From contig JAEMSV010000009.1 of NCBI GenBank assembly GCA_016462625.1, positions 1-64,000 of the forward strand: a stretch of 64,000 bases of DNA, read 5' to 3'. Positions 42,448-52,056 of this stretch are shown piece by piece. The notes under the pieces were generated by a model. That model did not search any database. It saw only the letters and a list, made by a program, of their open reading frames with translations, and was not told the DNA's origin. This stretch comes from Solirubrobacteraceae bacterium (lineage in GTDB: Bacteria > Actinomycetota > Thermoleophilia > Solirubrobacterales > Solirubrobacteraceae). Each line of letters begins with the position of its first letter. Position 1 is the first letter of the stretch. The position numbers and the translations under genes were made by a program.

Positions 42448-43095
42448 ATGGCTGCTGCGCTGACCGTCGAGATCTGGTCGGACGTCGTCTGCCCCTGGTG
42501 CTGGATCGGCGAGACGCGCTTCCTGCGTGCCGCCGAGGCCCTCGGGGTCCACGACGACCTCGAGATCCGCATGCGCGCCTTCCGGCTCGATCCCGATCCC
42601 GATCCGCCGCGCATTCCTTCCGTCGCGCGGCTCCAGGCCAAGTACGGGTGGTCGGAGGCCGACACGCTCGCGCGGATGGGACAGATCACCGAGCTCGGAG
42701 CCGAGATCGGCCTCGACATGCATCCCGAACGCGCGATCACGTCGCCGACCACCGACGCGCACCGCCTGATCGCCGCCGCCCAGCCCGCCGGGCTTGACCT
42801 GCCGCTCATGCTCGCGCTGCACGCCGCCTACTTCACCGACGGCCTCGACGTCGGCGACCACGGGGTGCTCGCCCGCGTCGCGGCGGACACCGGCCTCGAC
42901 GCCGCGCTGACCGCCGAGGTGCTCGCGAGCGAACGGCATCTCGACGATGTCGTCGCTGACGAGCAGCAGGCCCGCGCCTACCAAGTCGGCGGGGTCCCGT
43001 TCTTCGTCCTCGACGGCCGCGTCGGGGTGAGCGGCGCACAGCCGCAGGAGCTCTTCGAGCGCGCGCTCGCCCAGACCCTCGAGCCGACCGGCTGA
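42448..43095 (+). CDS. FrnE-like DsbA family oxidoreductase
   Basis: 215 residues. Thioredoxin fold with the helical insertion of 2-hydroxychromene-2-carboxylate-isomerase/FrnE proteins. Redox site [10 protein letters not shown] (Cys15, Cys18), middle helices with [22 protein letters not shown], cis-Pro loop [19 protein letters not shown]. No signal peptide, so cytosolic. Two bases upstream of the NhaA fusion. Confidence 0.92.
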   Translation: MAAALTVEIWSDVVCPWCWIGETRFLRAAEALGVHDDLEIRMRAFRLDPDPDPPRIPSVARLQAKYGWSEADTLARMGQITELGAEIGLDMHPERAITSPTTDAHRLIAAAQPAGLDLPLMLALHAAYFTDGLDVGDHGVLARVAADTGLDAALTAEVLASERHLDDVVADEQQARAYQVGGVPFFVLDGRVGVSGAQPQELFERALAQTLEPTG

Positions 43096-43097
43096 CC

Positions 43098-44978
43098 GTG
43101 GCGACAGCGGCAGGGAAGCCCGACCAGACCGTTCCGCGCCGCCGGATCCTGCTCGCGCAGCTGACCGGTCCGCTGCGGAACTTCGTCGCCACCGAGGCCG
43201 GCAGCGCCGGGATCCTCCTCGTCGCGACGCTGGTCGCCGTGCTGTGGGCCAACTCTCCGCTCTCGGACGTCTACGAGGACCTCTGGCACACCGAGTTCGT
43301 GGTCCGGCTCGGCTCGCACGCCGTCGAGATGGACCTCAAGCACTGGGTCGACGACGGCCTCATGGTGCTGTTCTTCTTCGTCGTCGGCCTCGAGGTCCGG
43401 CGCGAGCTGTCGGTCGGGGAGCTGCGCGACCGCAGCCGGCTGGTCGTCCCGTCGATCGCCGCGCTCGGCGGCGTCCTGGTGCCGACGGCGCTGTACCTCG
43501 CGCTCAACCCGTCGGGCGAGGCCGCGAGCGGCTGGGGCGTCGTCATCGGCACCGACACCGCCTTCCTGCTCGGGGCGCTCGCGCTGATCGGCCCCGCGTG
43601 CCCGACCCAGCTGCGCGTCTTCCTGCTGACCCTCTCGATCGCCGACGACCTCGTCGCGGTCTCGGTCATCGGCGCGGTGTACTCCGACACGCTCGATCCG
43701 GTGATGCTCGCAATCGCCGCCGCCTGCCTCGTCGCGCTCGCCGTCCTGAGCCGCATGGCCGTGTGGCGGACGAGCCTCTACCTCGTGGTCGGCGCGGTGC
43801 TCTGGCTCGCCACGCTCGAGTCCGGGCTGCACCCGTCGATCGCCGGCATGGCAGCCGGTCTGCTCATCGCCGCGCGGGCGCCGCGCCGCGAGGAGGTCGA
43901 GCAGGCGGCGTCGGCGTTCCGCGCGTTCCGGCAGTCGCCGCTGCCGGACGTCGGCTACACCGCCGCGCGCGGCCTGCAGCGCGCGGTCTCGGTCAACGAG
44001 CGGCTGCAGACGGTGCTGCACCCGTGGACCGGCTACGTGATCGTGCCGATCTTCGCGCTCGCCAACGCGGGCGTGGACCTGCGCGACGGCGTGCTCGCCG
44101 ATGCGCTCTCCTCCCCGATCACGTGGGGCGTCGTGGTCGGCCTCGTCGCGGGCAAGCTCTTCGGCGTCGGCGCGGGCATCCTCGGCGCGCTGCGCCTCCG
44201 TCTCGGTGAGCTCCCGCAGGGCGTCGGCACCGGCCAGGCGATCGGCGGCGCTGCACTGTCCGGCATCGGCTTCACCGTCTCGCTGCTCATCGCCGACCTC
44301 GCGTTCGACTCCGACGAGCTCGCCGATCAGGCGACGGTCGGGGTCCTGATCGCCGCGGTGCTCGCCGCGGGCCTCGGGTGGATCGTGTTCAAGCTGGCGG
44401 CGGTGCTGCGCGGCGAGCGGACCGCGAGCCTACCCATGGTCCTCTCGAGCCCGGTCGACCCCGCGCGCGACCACGTCCGTGGCCGCCCGGACGCCCCGCT
44501 CACCCTCATCGAGTACGGCGACTTCGAATGCCCGTTCTGCGGTCGCGCGACCGGGGTGGTGGCGGAGCTGCGCGCGCGCTTCGGCGACGAGCTGCGCTAC
44601 GTCTTCCGCCATCTTCCGCTGACCGACGTGCACCCACACGCCGAGCTCGCGGCCCACGGCGCCGAGGCGGCATCCGCGCAGGGCGCGTTCTGGGAGATGC
44701 ACGATCTGCTCTTCGCCCACCAGGACGAGCTGACCGTCGAGGACCTCGCCGGGTACGCGGGCGAGCTCGGCCTCGACGTCGAGCGGTTCCTCGACGACCT
44801 CGAGAACACGACGTTCGCCGACCACGTCCGCGACGACGTCGCCGGCGCGGAAGCGAGCGGCGCGCGCGGCACGCCGACGTTCTTCGTCGGAACGCGCCGC
44901 CACGTCGGCCCGTACGACGCCGAGTCCCTCGCGCGCGAGCTGCGCGCGAGTTCCGGCGCGGCCGCCGTCACGGGCTGA
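43098..44978 (+). CDS. nhaA: NhaA Na+/H+ antiporter fused to DsbA-like thioredoxin domain
   Basis: 626 residues from GTG. Residues 1-~435 are NhaA: about 11-12 helices with [46 protein letters not shown] (the transport Asp pair) and [15 protein letters not shown]. Residues ~455-620 are a DsbA-like domain with [10 protein letters not shown] (Cys478, Cys481) and cis-Pro [12 protein letters not shown]. The fusion is known in other actinobacteria. The domain would sit at the end of the last helix; its side of the membrane cannot be fixed by eye. Confidence 0.94.
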   Translation: MATAAGKPDQTVPRRRILLAQLTGPLRNFVATEAGSAGILLVATLVAVLWANSPLSDVYEDLWHTEFVVRLGSHAVEMDLKHWVDDGLMVLFFFVVGLEVRRELSVGELRDRSRLVVPSIAALGGVLVPTALYLALNPSGEAASGWGVVIGTDTAFLLGALALIGPACPTQLRVFLLTLSIADDLVAVSVIGAVYSDTLDPVMLAIAAACLVALAVLSRMAVWRTSLYLVVGAVLWLATLESGLHPSIAGMAAGLLIAARAPRREEVEQAASAFRAFRQSPLPDVGYTAARGLQRAVSVNERLQTVLHPWTGYVIVPIFALANAGVDLRDGVLADALSSPITWGVVVGLVAGKLFGVGAGILGALRLRLGELPQGVGTGQAIGGAALSGIGFTVSLLIADLAFDSDELADQATVGVLIAAVLAAGLGWIVFKLAAVLRGERTASLPMVLSSPVDPARDHVRGRPDAPLTLIEYGDFECPFCGRATGVVAELRARFGDELRYVFRHLPLTDVHPHAELAAHGAEAASAQGAFWEMHDLLFAHQDELTVEDLAGYAGELGLDVERFLDDLENTTFADHVRDDVAGAEASGARGTPTFFVGTRRHVGPYDAESLARELRASSGAAAVTG

Positions 44979-44991
44979 GAGACTGCGGCCC

Positions 44992-45834
44992 ATGTGCCGT
45001 TGGATGGGGTATTCCGGGGGGCCGGTCCGGCCCGAAGAGCTGCTGTACGACACCGAGCACTCGCTCATCGTGCAGTCCACGAACTCGACGATGATGAGCC
45101 ACCCGCTCAACGGCGACGGGTTCGGACTCGGCTGGTACGGCGACCACCACCCAGAGCCCGGGGTGTACCGCAACGAGATGCCCGCGTGGAACGACCGGAA
45201 CCTGCGCGAGATCGCCAGCCACGTCGAGTCCCCGCTGTTCCTCGCGCACGTCCGGGCTTCCACGGGCACGCCGGCGCAGCAGACCAATTGCCACCCGTTC
45301 CGCTACGGCAAGTGGCTGTTCGTGCACAACGGCTTCATCAACGAGTACCACCGCGTCCGCCGGGAGCTGCTCCTGGCCGTCGACCCGCGGTACTTCGACA
45401 ACATCGAGGGCACGACCGACTCGGAGCTCATCTTCCACCTCGCGCTGACGTTCGGGCTCCAGGACGACCCGCTCGGCGCGCTCGAGCAGGTCGCCGGCTT
45501 CGTCGAGCACCTGTGCGAGGACCACGGCATCGACATCCCCTTCCAGATGAGCGCGGGGATCAGCGACGGCGAGCGGCTGTACGCCGCGCGCTACGCGAGT
45601 GGCCCGGAGGTCAATTCGCTGTTCGTCTCGACCGACACGCACACGCTGAAGGAGATGTATCCGGACAACCCCCGGCTGCACCTGCTCAGCGACGAGGCGC
45701 GGGTGGTCGTCTCCGAGCCGATCATCGACCTCGAGGGCGCCTGGCAGGAGATGGACCCGGGCACGGCGATCATCGTCCAGGACGGACCCGACCAGATCGT
45801 CTCGTTCGTGCCGAAGGTGCCGGCCGGCGTGTAG
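44992..45834 (+). CDS. Class II glutamine amidotransferase (YafJ/EgtC-like), copy 1
   Basis: 280 residues starting MCRWMGYSGGP; Cys2 is the N-terminal nucleophile after Met removal. Conserved NGDGFGLGWYG, LAHVRASTGTPAQQTNCHPFRYGKWLFVHNG and GTTDSELIF are the glutaminase site. No fused synthetase domain, so the acceptor reaction is unknown. Close paralogue of the gene at 60168. Confidence 0.9.
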   Translation: MCRWMGYSGGPVRPEELLYDTEHSLIVQSTNSTMMSHPLNGDGFGLGWYGDHHPEPGVYRNEMPAWNDRNLREIASHVESPLFLAHVRASTGTPAQQTNCHPFRYGKWLFVHNGFINEYHRVRRELLLAVDPRYFDNIEGTTDSELIFHLALTFGLQDDPLGALEQVAGFVEHLCEDHGIDIPFQMSAGISDGERLYAARYASGPEVNSLFVSTDTHTLKEMYPDNPRLHLLSDEARVVVSEPIIDLEGAWQEMDPGTAIIVQDGPDQIVSFVPKVPAGV

Positions 45835-45858
45835 GTCCCTCGGCTACGTTGGATCGGC

Positions 45859-47754
45859 ATGGATGCGCCACGCCTCCGCCGGCCGACGGACCCGGTCGAC
45901 CTCCTGATCGCCGGGCTGCTCCCGGCGATGCTCGTCGGGGTCGGATCGCTCGCCCGCCGCAAGCAGCGCGCAGCGCGGGAGATGGATGCGGTCCTCGCGC
46001 AGGCCGAGCGCCGGGCCGTGGCAGCCGTGGCCGACCACGTGACCCGTACGCGCGTCGAGCTCGCCCGCGGGATGGAGGACGAGGTCCGGGAGCGGGTGGC
46101 CCGCCTGACGGGCCTGCGGCTCGCGGCCGAGCAGGCGATCGCCCGGCGCGACGCCGCGTCGGCGACCGTCGCGCTCGACGCCGCCGGTGACGCGTGCGAC
46201 GAGGCCCTCGGCGCGCTCCGCCGGTTCCTGCTCTCCCTCCCCGGCGAAGACGACCTCCCGGACGCGCCGCCCCCGGACGCCGCGCTCGCCACGGCGCTCT
46301 CGCTCGGCCGGTCCAGCCGGGTCCGCGGCGACGCCGAGCTCACCCCGCCCGGCCAGCTGCTCGCCGGCGCCCGCGTCCTCGAGGAGCTGCTCGCCGGAGA
46401 TGACCACCGCGCGATGCTGCGCGTCGACCACCTTCCCGCCGGCCTGCGCGTGACCGCGTCCGGCCGCGGCGCGGGGCCGCCGGCCCTGCGCGATCCGGTG
46501 CGGCTCGCAGGGCTGCGCGAGCGGGTCGGCGCCCACGACGGCACGCTCTCGGTCGACGATGCGCCCTGGCGCTGGCGCGTCCGCGCCGAGCTCCCGTCGG
46601 GGTCGGCGGACGCGCTGCCCGGCCCGAGCTGGGATCCGCGCCGCTCCGACGCCGCGTTCGGCGTCTTCACCGCCGGCCTGGTGATCCTCGACTGCGCGGT
46701 CGCCGACCTCCCCCACCGCCGGGCCTCGATGGTCGCGGGGCTCCTGACGGCTGCCCTCCCACTGGCCTGGCGTCGGCGCTATCCGTTCGCGGTCTGCGCA
46801 ATTGCAGGGAGCGGTCTCGTCGTCGGCACGGCCTTCGACCTCGTCCCGCGCCGGATCGCCACGACGTTCGAGATCGCGATCGTCCCCTTCGTCGCGTCCT
46901 CGTACGCCGTGACCGTTCGCCGCTCGGTCGCCGGCGTCGCCCTGCTCACCGGCTGCGGTCTGGTCGCCGAGACGATGCAGGGCGCCGATCCGCCGGAGCT
47001 GGCGCTGATCGCGGCGCTCGGCGCCACCGCCGGTGCGCTGGCCTGGTTCACCCGCCACCACCAGGGCCGTGCCCTGGCGAGCGCTGTCGGCATCGACGAG
47101 CTGCGCCGGACGCACCCCCAGGCGCTCAACGCTGCGCTGTCCGGCGAGCGCGACCAGATCGCCCGCGACCTCCACGACCTCGTCGGGCACGGCGTCACGC
47201 TCGCACGGGTCACCGTCGGCGCGGCCTCGGTGCACGTCCGCGGTGGCGCGTGGACGGACGCCCGCGCCGCGACGCACACGCTGCGCGGGGCCGTCGACCA
47301 GACCGGGCGCGAGCTCGAGCGGCTGCTCCGGGCGCTGCGACGCGGCGAGACGGCCCAGCCGGACGGCGCGACCTTCGACGGCCTCCTGCACATCGTCGAG
47401 CAGGCCCGCTCGGCCGGTCAGGACGTGCGCTGCGTGATGGCGGACGAGGTGCTCGCGGCGAGGGTCTCACCCGATGCGGTCGCCCACGCCCAGCGGACGG
47501 TGCAGGAGGCGCTGACGAACGCGCGGCGCCATGCAGGCGGCGGGGCGTCGGACGTCGGCATCGACCTCGATGACGGCGACCTGACCGTGTCGGTGGTGAC
47601 GCGTCAGGGCGAGAGCGTGAGCACGGGCCGCGGGAGCGGACGCGGACTCCGCGAGCTGGAGTCCGGCGCTGCGGCGCTCGGCGGCAGCTTCAGCGCGGGC
47701 CCCGTGCTCGGGGACCACGCCTTCGCGGTCCAGACACGCGTGCCGGCTACTTGA
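45859..47754 (+). CDS. NarL-type sensor histidine kinase with degenerate duplicated kinase module
   Basis: 631 residues. The C-terminal half has HisKA_3 ERDQIARDLHDLVGHGVTLARV with the phospho-accepting His and HATPase motifs VQEALTNARRHAGG and GRGLRELESG. About six membrane helices precede it (residues ~270-400). The N-terminal ~250 residues look like a second, decayed HisKA_3/HATPase unit: ELARGMEDEVRERVARLTG lacks the His and LRDPVRLAGLRERVGAHDGTLSVDD resembles a G-box. No response regulator is adjacent. Tail-to-tail overlap of 8 bp with pilC. Confidence 0.87.
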   Translation: MDAPRLRRPTDPVDLLIAGLLPAMLVGVGSLARRKQRAAREMDAVLAQAERRAVAAVADHVTRTRVELARGMEDEVRERVARLTGLRLAAEQAIARRDAASATVALDAAGDACDEALGALRRFLLSLPGEDDLPDAPPPDAALATALSLGRSSRVRGDAELTPPGQLLAGARVLEELLAGDDHRAMLRVDHLPAGLRVTASGRGAGPPALRDPVRLAGLRERVGAHDGTLSVDDAPWRWRVRAELPSGSADALPGPSWDPRRSDAAFGVFTAGLVILDCAVADLPHRRASMVAGLLTAALPLAWRRRYPFAVCAIAGSGLVVGTAFDLVPRRIATTFEIAIVPFVASSYAVTVRRSVAGVALLTGCGLVAETMQGADPPELALIAALGATAGALAWFTRHHQGRALASAVGIDELRRTHPQALNAALSGERDQIARDLHDLVGHGVTLARVTVGAASVHVRGGAWTDARAATHTLRGAVDQTGRELERLLRALRRGETAQPDGATFDGLLHIVEQARSAGQDVRCVMADEVLAARVSPDAVAHAQRTVQEALTNARRHAGGGASDVGIDLDDGDLTVSVVTRQGESVSTGRGSGRGLRELESGAAALGGSFSAGPVLGDHAFAVQTRVPAT

Positions 47755-48955
47755 TCGAGTCGTACAGCTTGAACATCGGCAGGTACATGGCGACCACCAC
47801 GAACCCGACGATGCCACCGACCACGACGAGCATGACCGGCTCGAGGATCGACGTCAGCGACTTGACCGCGGACTCGACCTGGTCCTCGTAGAAGTCGGCG
47901 ATCTTCGACAGCATCGTGTCGAGCGCGCCGGTCTCCTCGCCTACGCCGACCATGTGCGTGACCATCGGCGGGAAGATCGTCGCCGAGCGCATCGGCGACG
48001 AGATCGATCCGCCGGACCGGACGCTCGCCCGGATGTCGTCCATGGCGTCCTCGACGACGATGTTGCCCGCCGTCTTGCCGGTGATCTCCAGCGCCTGCAG
48101 CAGCGGGACGCCGGCGCTCAGCAGCGCCGACAGCGTGCGCGACCAGCGCGCGAGCGCGACCTTCTGCACGATGTCCCCGATCTTCATCGGAATCCTCAGG
48201 CAGAAGCGCTGCCACTGCCGCGCGCCCTTCTCGCTGCGCCGCCAGCGCTTGAAGGCCCACACCGTTCCGCCGATGCCGACGAGGAAGAGGTACCAGCGGC
48301 CGGTGACCGCGTCGGACAGGCCGACGGTGAAGCGCGTGATCATCGGCAGCTCGCCGTCGAACTGCTTGAAGATCTTCTCGAAGACCGGCACCAGGAAGGT
48401 GATGAGGCCCAGCAGCACGATGATCGCGAACGTCACGATGACCGTCGGGTAGACCATCGCCGACTTGATCTGGCGCCGGAGCGACTCGTCCTTCTCGAGC
48501 TGATCGGCGACGCGGTGCAGCGACTCCTCGAGGACACCGCCGGTCTCGCCCGCGCGGACCATCGCGACGAAGAGCTGGTTGAACACGTCGGAGTGCCGCT
48601 CCATCGCGTCGGACAGCGGGACGCCGGACTCGACGTCCTTGCGGACGAGCGCCAGGACCTTCCTCAGCTTGTCGTTCTCGGTCTGGCGCTCCAGGACGTT
48701 CAGCGCGCGCAGGATGCTCATGCCGCTCGACACCATGGTCGAGAACTGGCGCGTCATGATCGTCAGATCCGCCGGCTTGATCGCGTTGAAGAACGGAAGC
48801 TCGATCTCCTGCGACTGCTTCTTCTCGGCGACCTTCAGGACGATCAGCCCGCGGCTGCGCAGCTGATCGGAGACCGACTGCGAGGTCTCCGCGTCGAGCT
48901 CGCCCTGGCTCTGATGGCCGGTCGAGTCGACGACCGTGTAGGCGAAGGTGCTCAC
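47747..48955 (-). CDS. pilC: Type IV pilus inner-membrane platform protein PilC
   Basis: 402 residues. Two GspF repeats: TIMTRQFSTMVSSGMSILRALNVL and ARWSRTLSALLSAGVPLLQALEI, each followed by a helix such as IVTFAIIVLLGLITFLVPVF and VMLVVVGGIVGFVVVAMYLPMFKLYDSI. Coupled to pilT by a GTGA overlap. Anchors PilB/PilT motors to the pilus base. Confidence 0.96.
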   Translation of the reverse strand: MSTFAYTVVDSTGHQSQGELDAETSQSVSDQLRSRGLIVLKVAEKKQSQEIELPFFNAIKPADLTIMTRQFSTMVSSGMSILRALNVLERQTENDKLRKVLALVRKDVESGVPLSDAMERHSDVFNQLFVAMVRAGETGGVLEESLHRVADQLEKDESLRRQIKSAMVYPTVIVTFAIIVLLGLITFLVPVFEKIFKQFDGELPMITRFTVGLSDAVTGRWYLFLVGIGGTVWAFKRWRRSEKGARQWQRFCLRIPMKIGDIVQKVALARWSRTLSALLSAGVPLLQALEITGKTAGNIVVEDAMDDIRASVRSGGSISSPMRSATIFPPMVTHMVGVGEETGALDTMLSKIADFYEDQVESAVKSLTSILEPVMLVVVGGIVGFVVVAMYLPMFKLYDSIK

Positions 48956-50052
48956 GCCGCCCGGAACTGGTTGGACGTGATCCCGGTCGCGCCGGTGATG
49001 AGCCGACGGAGCTCCTCGGGCTGCGAGGAGCGCTCTTCGGCATACGCCTGGGTGAGCAGGCCGCGCTTGACGAAGCCCGCGAGGGCCGCGTCCATCGTCT
49101 GCATCCCGTACTGCGAGCCGGTCTGGATGGCGCTGTAGATCTGGTGCGTCTTGCCCTCGCGGATGAGGTTCCGGATGGCGGGGGTCGGCACGAGGATCTC
49201 GCAGGCGGCGACGCGCCCCGAGCCGTCGGCGGTCGGCATCAGCTGCTGCGTGACGATGCCCTGCAGCGACACGGAGAGCATCACGCGGACCTGGTGCTGC
49301 TGCTCGGGCGGGAAGACGTCGATGACGCGGTCGACCGTCTGCGCGGCGTCCTGCGTGTGCAGGGTCGCGAAGACGAGGTGGCCGGTCTCCGCCGCGGTCA
49401 GCGCGGTCGAGATGGTTTCGAGGTCGCGCATCTCGCCGACGAGGATCACGTCCGGGTCCTGACGCAGCGCGGCCTTCAGGGCGAGGCCGAAGCTCTGCGC
49501 GTCCGCCCCCAGCTCACGCTGGTTGACGATGCAGCGCTTGTGGCTGTGGAGGAACTCGATCGGGTCCTCCACGGTCATGATGTGCTCTTCGCGCTCCTGG
49601 TTGATCTTGTCCAGGATCGCGGCGAGCGTCGTCGACTTGCCCGAGCCCGTCGGGCCCGTGACGAGGACGATGCCGCGCGGCTTCTTCGAGAACTCCCCGA
49701 GCTGGGCCGGGAGACCGAGATCCTCGAGCGACTCGATCTTGGCCGGGATGAGACGGAATGCGGCACCGAGCGCGCCGCGCTGGAAGTACGCGTTGACGCG
49801 GAAGCGCGCCTGGCCGGGGACGGCGTAGGCGAAGTCGATCTGCCAGTCGGTCTCCAGGCGCTGCCGCTGGTCGTTGTTGAGGATCCCGTAGACCATCTCA
49901 CGGGTATCCGTGGGGGTCAGGATCGGGAAGCCCTCGAGCGGCACGAGCCGGCCGCGGGTACGGACGGTCGGACGCGCACCGGCGGTCAGGTGGAGGTCCG
50001 AGGCACGGCGCTGGAGAACCTCGAGGACGAGGTCGGCGAAGTCGATGCTCAT
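48952..50052 (-). CDS. pilT: Type IV pilus retraction ATPase PilT
   Basis: 366 residues from ATG 50052. ASDLHLTAGARPTVRTRGRL opening, Walker A TGPTGSGKSTTL, Asp box (VEDPIEFLH), Walker B VGEMRDLETI, His box ETGHLVFATLHTQDA and the PilT C-terminal AIRNLIREGKTHQIYSAIQTG. Motor for pilus depolymerisation and twitching. Heads the pilT-pilC pair, 131 bp from a divergent membrane protein gene. Confidence 0.96.
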   Translation of the reverse strand: MSIDFADLVLEVLQRRASDLHLTAGARPTVRTRGRLVPLEGFPILTPTDTREMVYGILNNDQRQRLETDWQIDFAYAVPGQARFRVNAYFQRGALGAAFRLIPAKIESLEDLGLPAQLGEFSKKPRGIVLVTGPTGSGKSTTLAAILDKINQEREEHIMTVEDPIEFLHSHKRCIVNQRELGADAQSFGLALKAALRQDPDVILVGEMRDLETISTALTAAETGHLVFATLHTQDAAQTVDRVIDVFPPEQQHQVRVMLSVSLQGIVTQQLMPTADGSGRVAACEILVPTPAIRNLIREGKTHQIYSAIQTGSQYGMQTMDAALAGFVKRGLLTQAYAEERSSQPEELRRLITGATGITSNQFRAA

Positions 50053-50183
50053 CGCCTCGGTTGATCGGCCGCCGTCGCCCGGGACGGACCCGGTGACGCG
50101 CGGACTGGACACACATACGAGGGGACGCGCCGCGTCCGTTGAATTCCGGGCTGCCCCGCTGTCCCGATCTCAGGAGACCTGCC

Positions 50184-50729
50184 ATGTCCACGCCGCCCCC
50201 GTCCAACCCCGCGCCGTCGCCGTCAGCGAAGCCGACACCCGTGTGGTGGATCGGCGCAGTCGTCGTGGCACTCGTCCTCGCCGTCGGCGGATACGCCATC
50301 GGCAAGTCCGCGGGCGAGAGCTCCGTGAAGGACGAGTACGCCGAGGGCCAGCCGAAGTACATCGCGATCTACAACCGAGGCGCCGCGACCGGCCAAACCG
50401 CCGGGGAGACCGCGGGCGAGGCGGCCGGCGAGAAGTCCGGGGTCGCGCAGGGCGAGAAGGCCGGCTTCGAGCGCGGTGAGGCCCGCGGGAAGGCCGCCGG
50501 GCTCGCCGCCGGCCAGGCCCAGGGCCGCGAGGCGGGCGCGACCGAGGCGCTCGGCTTCAGCACTTGGGACACGGGCGCCCCATACATCGTCCGCGTCAGC
50601 GAGAGCGACACCCCCCAGGTGCCGTACGTGATCTCGCACCGTACGGCGTTCGAGCCCGGCAAGGCCTATGCGCTGTGCGACGGCTCCACGTCGAACGTGT
50701 GCGTCACCGACGACACCGGCGGCGAGTAG
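50184..50729 (+). CDS. Membrane-anchored protein with Gly-x-x-x tetrad repeats
   Basis: 181 residues from ATG 50184, with AGGAGA upstream. One membrane helix (WWIGAVVVALVLAVGGYAIG), then ~60 residues in which Gly recurs every fourth position (TGQTAGETAGEAAGEKSGVAQGEKAGFERGEARGKAAGLAAG): a continuous Gly-zipper-like helix with charged faces. The C-terminal ~50 residues have two Cys (ALCDGSTSNVCVT). Function unknown. Divergent from pilT. Confidence 0.75.
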   Translation: MSTPPPSNPAPSPSAKPTPVWWIGAVVVALVLAVGGYAIGKSAGESSVKDEYAEGQPKYIAIYNRGAATGQTAGETAGEAAGEKSGVAQGEKAGFERGEARGKAAGLAAGQAQGREAGATEALGFSTWDTGAPYIVRVSESDTPQVPYVISHRTAFEPGKAYALCDGSTSNVCVTDDTGGE

Positions 50730-50730
50730 C

Positions 50731-51363
50731 TCAGTTCAGGCGCGCGCGCAGGCGCTGCACTTCGGTGCCGTGGCTGCGCGCGGCCTCGTCGTCCATCCGC
50801 AGCGCGCCACGCAGCTCGGCGCCACGGACGGCCGTCCCGAGATCGCCGCAGCGCTCGGCCCGGTCGATGACGCGGTCGAGCACCAGACCCGCGACCTCGT
50901 GGGCGCAGCGCCAGTGGAGGTCCACCCCGAGCGACCGCGCGTCGAACGCCGACTGCGCGCCGGCGGGATCGACGACGTACGGCGTCTCGCCGCCGGTGTG
51001 CGCCAGCCAGACCCGCTCGCCGTTGCCGACGAGGTCGATCGGCAGCCCGCGGCGCTGCGCGGCGCAGACGACCGCCGCGGCGATCGCGAGGGGATGCCCG
51101 CCGCCGTCGGCCAGCACTTCGCTCATCGCCAGCGAGCCGTCGCCGTCGACCACGAACTCGTCCCGCAGCAGCCCGGCGACGACCGCGAGCTCGTGCACGG
51201 GGTCGTGACCGATCGCGTCATGCTCGGGCAGCCCGGCTGCCAGCGCAGCGATGCGCGCTGGCGCTTGGTCCACCGCGTCGGTTCCAAGCGCCTCGTCCAA
51301 TGCGAGCAGGACGTCCTCGTGCGAAGGACAGGACTGCCCGCAAAGGCCGACGAGGTCGCTCAT
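50731..51363 (-). CDS. SirB1/transglutaminase-core-2-like protein
   Basis: 210 residues, cytosolic. Matches the SirB1_N/Transglut_core2 pattern in outline ([21 protein letters not shown]... [34 protein letters not shown]). The catalytic Cys of true transglutaminases is not apparent at the GxPxxL position. ATGA overlap with rpsD. Role unknown. Confidence 0.68.
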   Translation of the reverse strand: MSDLVGLCGQSCPSHEDVLLALDEALGTDAVDQAPARIAALAAGLPEHDAIGHDPVHELAVVAGLLRDEFVVDGDGSLAMSEVLADGGGHPLAIAAAVVCAAQRRGLPIDLVGNGERVWLAHTGGETPYVVDPAGAQSAFDARSLGVDLHWRCAHEVAGLVLDRVIDRAERCGDLGTAVRGAELRGALRMDDEAARSHGTEVQRLRARLN

Positions 51364-51989
51364 ACCCGTGAGTAGAACTCGACGATCAGCTGCTCGTTCA
51401 CCGGCGTGGTGATCTCGTTGCGCATCGGCAGGCGCAGCACCTGGCCCTTGAGGGCGTCGACGTCGGACTGCAGCCAGCCCGGGACGCTCGAGACGAGCTC
51501 GACGGCCTCGCGTGCCGCGGACTCGACGGGGCTCGCGCTCTTCAGCGCGACGGTCTGTCCCGGCTTGACCTGGAAGGACGGGATGTCGACCTTGCGGCCG
51601 TCGACGATGACGTGGCCGTGGTTGACGTACTGACGGGCCTGGGCGCGGGTGGTCGCGAGGCCAAGGCGGTAGACGACGTTGTCGAGACGGCGCTCGAGCA
51701 GCGTGAGGATGTGATCGCCCATCAGGCCCTCGCGCTGACGCGAGGCTTCCTTGACGTAGCGGCGGAACTGGCGCTCGCGCACGCCGTAGTAGCGCTTGGC
51801 GCGCTGCTTCTCGCGCAGCTGGACGCCGTACGTCGACGGCTGGCGGCGACGGGCCGCGCCGTGCTGCCCGGGGGGCGTCGGACGACGTTCCAGCCCGGAC
51901 TTGCCGTTGAGGAGTCGTTCGCCCTTCAGGAACAGCTCGACGCCTTCGCGTCGCGACAGCTTCTCAACAGGTCCGGTGTAACGCCCCAC
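51360..51989 (-). CDS. rpsD: 30S ribosomal protein S4 (zinc-free type)
   Basis: 209 residues from GTG 51989. [31 protein letters not shown], and the S4 RNA-binding core [39 protein letters not shown]. The N-terminal cysteines of zinc-binding S4 are absent (C-minus form). It is outside the usual rpsM-rpsK-rpsD-rpoA operon, standing between pilB2 and the SirB1-like gene. S4 primes 16S rRNA folding. Confidence 0.97.
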   Translation of the reverse strand: MGRYTGPVEKLSRREGVELFLKGERLLNGKSGLERRPTPPGQHGAARRRQPSTYGVQLREKQRAKRYYGVRERQFRRYVKEASRQREGLMGDHILTLLERRLDNVVYRLGLATTRAQARQYVNHGHVIVDGRKVDIPSFQVKPGQTVALKSASPVESAAREAVELVSSVPGWLQSDVDALKGQVLRLPMRNEITTPVNEQLIVEFYSRV

Positions 51990-52039
51990 GTGTCTCGCCC
52001 TCGTTAGCCCGCATGTGAAAGTAAGGTCACCCTAACACA

Positions 52040-52052
52040 GACCCGGCGGGTC
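52040..52052 (-). terminator. Short hairpin after pilB2
   Basis: GACCC-GCC-GGGTC, five base pairs, starting 4 bases after the pilB2 TAA and followed on the minus strand by TGTGTTAG. Too short for a confident terminator; it may separate pilB2 from rpsD. Confidence 0.35.
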
Positions 52053-52056
52053 GGAA

